Under the pieces are notes generated by a model. It was not told the DNA's origin and did no database searches. It saw only the letters and a list, made by a program, of their open reading frames with translations. Positions 49,201-55,200 of a stretch of DNA of 64,000 bases are shown piece by piece. The DNA comes from Cylicocyclus nassatus (Eukaryota > Nematoda > Chromadorea > Rhabditida > Strongylidae), in NCBI GenBank assembly GCA_958299035.1, contig CATQJL010000223.1, forward strand, positions 3,342,359-3,406,358, written 5' to 3'. The first letter of the stretch is position 1, and every line of letters begins with the position of its first letter. The translations under genes were made by a program, and so were the position numbers.

Positions 49201-52200
49201 TCCTCATCGTCCACAAGTCTTGGGAGATCCTGGACTCGTGATTCTTCCTTTCTCTCTGGAAGTTGCTGGTTCTTACTTGTTTCAGGAGGATTAGGAGGTG
49301 CCTCCTCTGTACCCATCTCCAGCCTTGCTCTTTTGGCCTTGATAGAGAAGAGCTCCCACTCGGCTTCTCGGAGTTGTTCTTTCAGACGACTAATCGTGAG
49401 TTGGTCGCGTTGTGCTCTATGGAAGTCCTCGTTTCTTGTCTGGAGAAATGCTACCACGACTCTCTCTTCTTTTTCTAACTTTTCTATGATCTTGTTCATT
49501 TTTTTCATTTGTCCTTTCATGTCCATGCACAGGATGTCGTCTAGCCACACCCTTTCCCGACTTTCCTGCTCTAGTTCTATACGCCGGAACTTTTCCATCC
49601 ATTTGGCCGTCAAAATCAAGCGAGTACACAGCTTGAGGTAGCTGTCTCTCGCTGCTCCCGCCGCGCGAATTAGACGGGAAATCGTGACGATTTTCTCTGT
49701 ATCCGCGAACTTGAACCATTCCAGTTTGAGGTGATTCCATTCTTCGTTGATAGTCATTGCGACATTTACTTGATTTTGCATCTCTTCTAGTGTTTTCCCA
49801 AGGTCTTCTTCCAACATTGGTATTGTTATTGTGACTCTTGGTGCGATCTTGTCCGTTAGGTATGCAAGCTCTTCCATGTGTGACATCTTGCTGAAATAAA
49901 ATTGGTATTCTACTTCTTGTTTCTTGTATACTTTTTTCCTACTTTTTTAATCTATTTTCTATCGGAGATCTTGATTAAAAAAGGGGAAGTTTTTTAATTG
50001 TGTTGTCTATTGCTGCGTCTAATTTTGAAGAAGTTCTTGTATTTTGGTATTACAGGTTTCAATTGCCCCTATTCCTTCTTCTAGTCTTCGATGACTCTCC
50101 CTTATGATGTGCGGCGATGTCTCTTGGTCAGGAAATTTAATTGTTTCTAGTTGCTCGGACTTGAATCGCGCGATCACTGTCTCCAATTTCGTACAGTATT
50201 TCGATAGCAGACGCTTGTATGTCGAGAGTTGCGCTGTCATTGCGGTTGATGCACTAACAAAGATCTGACGCGCGATAAGCTTGGTGCGGATGGAATGAGT
50301 GACTGAGTGGTTTGTTATATAATTGATCGATAATTAGCACTGTGAGCTAATGCTTCCGAAATGGTTGATCAATTGTAAATTCAACTTGTATTACAGCAAT
50401 AGATGCAAATTGACTTGATTGCGCAGAGGAGCGTGCTAATGTGTCAAAATGCCGAATGATTGCTGAATTTGGGCTTGTTTAGCAGAAATATGCGTTGAAA
50501 CTGCAGTAGGAGAGCGAATACAGTTCAACTTGTATCAAGAAATTGTTACTAAACTTGTGTAACCAACCTCTTGATTTGATCCGGTCCGAAGATTGCCGAT
50601 GCACCAGTTGTGTTGAGGAACGATGGATATTTAGAACGATAAACCTCGAATACCAAGAGACCAATGTACTTGAATGCTGCCACGCGGGCTTACTCTTGAT
50701 GTTGCGTACCTCAACTCAAACTTGGGTAATTAAACCGTTTATGAAGATAAGAGAAAAAACCGACAAAATAACAAACACAAAATAATATGAAGCTAAACTA
50801 CATAACAAATACGAATTGAGTGGAAAAATGCTGAATGATACACAGGAAACTAATGAAAAGGATACACGAGGCACACAAATTGCAATAATACTTGTTTATC
50901 CTTTCCTGGTTAATACTTGAATTTTATACTTGATTTTAATGCTGATTTTGTAGGATTGTCTTCTTAAAAAATGGACAAAAAGAATGTAAAAAGTACTGCA
51001 ATTCAACTCAGTAAATATGAGTCTACTGTAACACGGGTTTATATACTTTGACAAAAGATGTCACAGGAAGATATGATAGGAAAAAATGCAACTATGAAAA
51101 AAATGATACTTGTGAGCACGAAGCAGCTGCATAGGCGAAGAACTGTCTGCTATCGGTCGTTCCATCTGGAGTCGGCTCCGCGCGCTGATGTAAACAAAGG
51201 CATTCTGAAAGAAAAGCCTGGCGAAAAATAATAATGAAGTATTGGATCAATACGTACTTGAGTAATCCTTGATTGGAGTCGTGTTCACGACACTCTTCTT
51301 TCTTCAAAGTTAGCGAATCATTCAAAAGTTGTACTGTTCATCTAGCCCAACAGTGCTGAGCGTTGCTGTTAAGAACAAATGGTGTATTGCAGTCATAAAA
51401 TTTGCGATGAACTACAAGTTGCATGTTGGGGTTTGGCGAAAAATTCGATTTTTCAAAAACTCATCTGTTTTATCAGTTACATGTTTAGCACCGTTGCGTC
51501 AAATGTTCAGTACACTTTCGAAGGTTTTCACTGCGAAGAAGGAAAAGTGACTTTGAAGAAAAGACGTTTGGCCGCCGGGGATCATCAGGGGATCATACAA
51601 AAAGCTGGAAAATGCGGCGTGTACAGCTTCTCGCTCCTTTTCAATAGTTCAAACTGAAGGAAGGCAGAAATACTTATGGGTAGGTATACAGCGTGAAATC
51701 CAGATATCTGAACCTTCGGATTATGAAACTTTCTTTGTAAGCTGTGATCCCCTCCCTGGCGGGGATGTTAATGCATGCGGCCCTTGAAAAAAAACCTTGG
51801 TTTTCATCCATACATTAGGTCGGTGCAAAAGTTTTGTCAGTTTTTTCAACCCATCGGCAAATACGCTGGAATGAAGATAAACAAACACATCGAAATGTGT
51901 CCAATGCAGAATTTCTTCCTCTTTCCAGTGCTAAACATCCACTATGTTCCGATAAGAGAGTGATGAGATATTTGCTGGAGATTGCAAGCATTCGTTTTTA
52001 CCATGTCCAAGTTTCACTAATTTTCAAAATTTTTGTCTGAGGTTTTCGGAGGAGCCCTAATAACCACCAGATAGGGCAAACTTTTTGCCAACTTGTGCAA
52101 TTTTTTTCCTTTTTTCAGCTACTTTTTCAGATTTTTGCTAAATAATTTTCTAAAAGTACTGTATTTTGGAAAAATCGCATAACTTGTTATTGCACCAAAC

Positions 52201-55200
52201 ACTGCAATACCTGCAGAATACCGAGGTTTCAACACTCGATTATTACTACTACTACCATTACAAAGTAAGTGAGCGATTTTCGCTCCAAATTATGAAGATT
52301 TGGAAACCTAGGTTACGTCAGTGCACACTCCTGAAATTGAGAAATCCTGCAATTTTCCCCAAAAATTTTGCCTGTCTCGGTAAAAAAGACAAGTGTTAGA
52401 AGGAGGAGAAAAAGTTGCGTTGAATGGTGACTGAATTGTTCAACATTTTATGTTCCACGAGGTTAAAATAGGCTTAATGTAAAATTTGGTCACCTCAAAA
52501 AATAAATCGTAGAAATTCTGAAAGACAAGCCGTAGGGCTACAAAAAATTGCTTCTGGTGGCAAAAGGTTTGCCCTATCCGCTGGTTATTAGGGCTTCCCC
52601 GAAAGTCTCATACAACAATTTTGAAAATTAGCGAAATTTGGACATGGTAAATACGAGTGGTTGTAATTTCCAGCAAATTTCTCGTCACTCTCGCAGCGAA
52701 ACGCAATGGAAGTTTAGCAGCTGGAAAGAGGAAGAAATTCTGCACTGAATACATTTCGAAATGTTTGTTTATCTTCATTCTAGCGTGTTTGCTAATGAGT
52801 TGAAAAAACTGACAAAACTTTTGCACCGACCTAATACATACACAACAAATTTTAAATTATTAGAAACTAGATGGCGTCCCCGGTCCGCCCGGTAATTGGA
52901 CTACTTGACACTAACGCGTTGAGACTTACCGCCCTTCTTCATATCTGCGACGAAAATGTGAAAAGATGTGTGTATGTTTATGTCTTCTTGCTGACTTAAA
53001 ATACCGGATCCTTGGTAAATGAACTTTATGCCCGACTTAAATGGCAATGAGGAAATCCTACATCCATCAAATGCTGATCCTACAATGGTTGGTGAACCCT
53101 CGATGTAAGTAAATAAATCAATAAATCGATTAGAGCCCAACAGATCGTCGCAGAAAGTAGCCTATGTTGTGCGCGGTGCCTTATTTATAAGGAGAAGAAT
53201 GTTGGCCTCATCGATTCGCACACAAAAGAGCCTATAAGCCACATACTTACTAACAAACGAATTTATAGAGTTTCAATTTTTTATATATATCATCTATGCT
53301 GTGACTGAACCATCGTTTAGAAAATCAAAAACTCTATTTTGAAAACCTGTTCAGGAAATATGCAGGATGACTGTGCTTCGCTGACGAAAAACCTTGCCGA
53401 ATTTGTGGACAACATTAAGCAAGCTTTCCAGATGGTGGGTGAATGCGATTTCGTCATGCCGTGTCAGATACGAATGACAAAACTATTAGCTGGAAACTAA
53501 ATTTTGCAAATACTTCCAAACTCAATTCTCTTTGGATGTGGCGCACTCAAGCTTTGGCAATATGTAGAGCGTAATGTGTGCTACGACTGCGCACAAACTG
53601 TTCAAATTTTGACAACTATCAGAATTCCAGACATTCCTCGAAAACTGGTGAATTTTGAGGGCTTTCGGGTTATAAGCCAAAATGATGCCGTTAGCAGCCT
53701 AGACCATGCACAATAATCGGGAATCGTATATGATTTGTTGCTAAAGATGACTCATTCGGCTCATTGAGAGAGAAATAAAATTTGGGGCAAGTCGAGATTT
53801 GGCGCCCTCACAAAATTGAACGAGTTGCTGAACGTAAGGCTGCTGGGGACAAATGGTCAGAAGTCGAAGAGGCCGATCGAAACAATCTGTATACCATTCG
53901 ATGCAGCATAGAACGCTAACTCGAAATCTGTCTTCCTTGCCTGCAGAACGCCTTTGTAGACAAGGTTATGAGCAGAGGTGGATAAATTGCGAATTAAGCC
54001 TATTATTGCTCATTTGGCTCACTATGGGCCATACTAAGTAACCTAGCTGCATGTTTTAGTCGAGCATTAAGGAGAACATGGCTCTGTACGGCCAAATTTG
54101 CCCTTTGCATGCACCATTTTTTAAACAAAATAACGGCCTTTAATGGCTTATAGCTTCGTCCACGAACGAAAGCGTTCTAGATAAGAAAGGCAAGCTTAGA
54201 GTCAGCGTTTCATGCTGCATCGCATGTAGCTCGTTTGGATTGGCCACTTTTCTGGTTGCTCAAAATCTTTTCAGTAGCCGTTGTCGTACATGAAGTCTTC
54301 TTCGGTAGCAACTTGATATAAATTTCTCCATTAACTATCATAATCAACTTCTTTCTTTTTGCAACGCTGTATGTAGCAGACCTTCTTTACCAGCTTTCGA
54401 TTGGTACTTTCATTCGAAGTAAGCGCTGACTTGAGCCAGTGCAGAAGGATGGAAGCGCATGCTGTGGTCACCGGTTTTTCTACAGTAGTTTTCAAGCCAC
54501 TGTTTGCTCAGTGGACAAACTCGAATTCGAACAGGAGCAGTCCGGTCACGGCAGAGCGCGACACCTGAACCCTCAATTCAAAGTTTGGCACACGTTTCTT
54601 CATTGTTTTTCATTGTAAATGGTTTTTGACCCTTTTGTAATAAGTATGTTAGTCATCAGCATTGACTTTTTGTTATGCTAACACTCAGATAATCGCAGGC
54701 GGCCATGCCCTTTATGGGCGGGCGGACACTGGAAAAATAGGTTGCTGATTTCTTGCGGTCGCTTGCAGATATTTGGAAGAATTTTAGCGAAATTTTAGAC
54801 GAGTGCTTGGTAAGCAATCGCAATTTCCTTTAGATTAGCTGCGGCGCAGTGGCCGCATTCTCGCGGACTTTCCGCGAGAATATGCAAAATTTTCGAGGGC
54901 CGCACGGTTCTTTGTGGAGGACCGCGCTGCCCCCAGGTACTTTTCGGTGAAAGAAAGTACCTCAAACTTGAGTAATTAATCCAACGGTGAACCTCTGCCA
55001 CACAGAGTCTTACCTGTGCTCGACGTATGCCCGAAACCGCGTAAAAAGAGTCCGAGCGCCTGCTGAAAGTTCGGCCAGCGTCTGCTGAAAGAGATTATTT
55101 GACGAGCGCCTGCAGAAAATTCTGTGTTGCTGCCCGCTAGCAGAGCATTAGACAGTAAAGGAAGTACCGCTCGCTGAAGGTTTGGCCACGCCCCAGAATG

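Larger units (their letters stand above)
47619..51292 (-). mobile_element. Young LTR retrotransposon with gag but no pol (BEL/Pao-like)
   Basis: Two 682-bp LTRs enclose 2.31 kb holding one long ORF (Gag-like) and a 73-codon ORF, with no protease, reverse transcriptase, RNase H or integrase. Four bases after the 5' LTR is a primer-binding site: 50,595-50,606 reads, on the tRNA-like strand, GCCGATGCACCA, the 3' end expected of nematode tRNA-Gly. The flanking bases CTCTG/CTCTT match at four of five. A purine tract before the 3' LTR is not evident. The gag stop lies only 14 bases from the 3' LTR, so pol is absent by structure and not through scattered decay. It is probably non-autonomous. Placement in BEL/Pao rests on the Cys/His pattern and is tentative. 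Confidence 0.85.
47377..51783. mobile_element. Foldback element interrupted by an LTR retrotransposon
   Basis: Left arm 47,377-47,615 and right arm 51,546-51,783 are imperfect reverse complements (GCATGCATTAACATCCCC against GGGGATGTTAATGCATGC at the outer ends). The original loop is 51,293-51,545. The 3.7-kb LTR element inserted at the inner edge of the left arm. Confidence 0.75.

Noticed and set aside
48970..49641. 223-codon serine-rich plus-strand ORF
   Set aside because: It is the antisense shadow of the Glu/Lys-rich Gag ORF on the minus strand.
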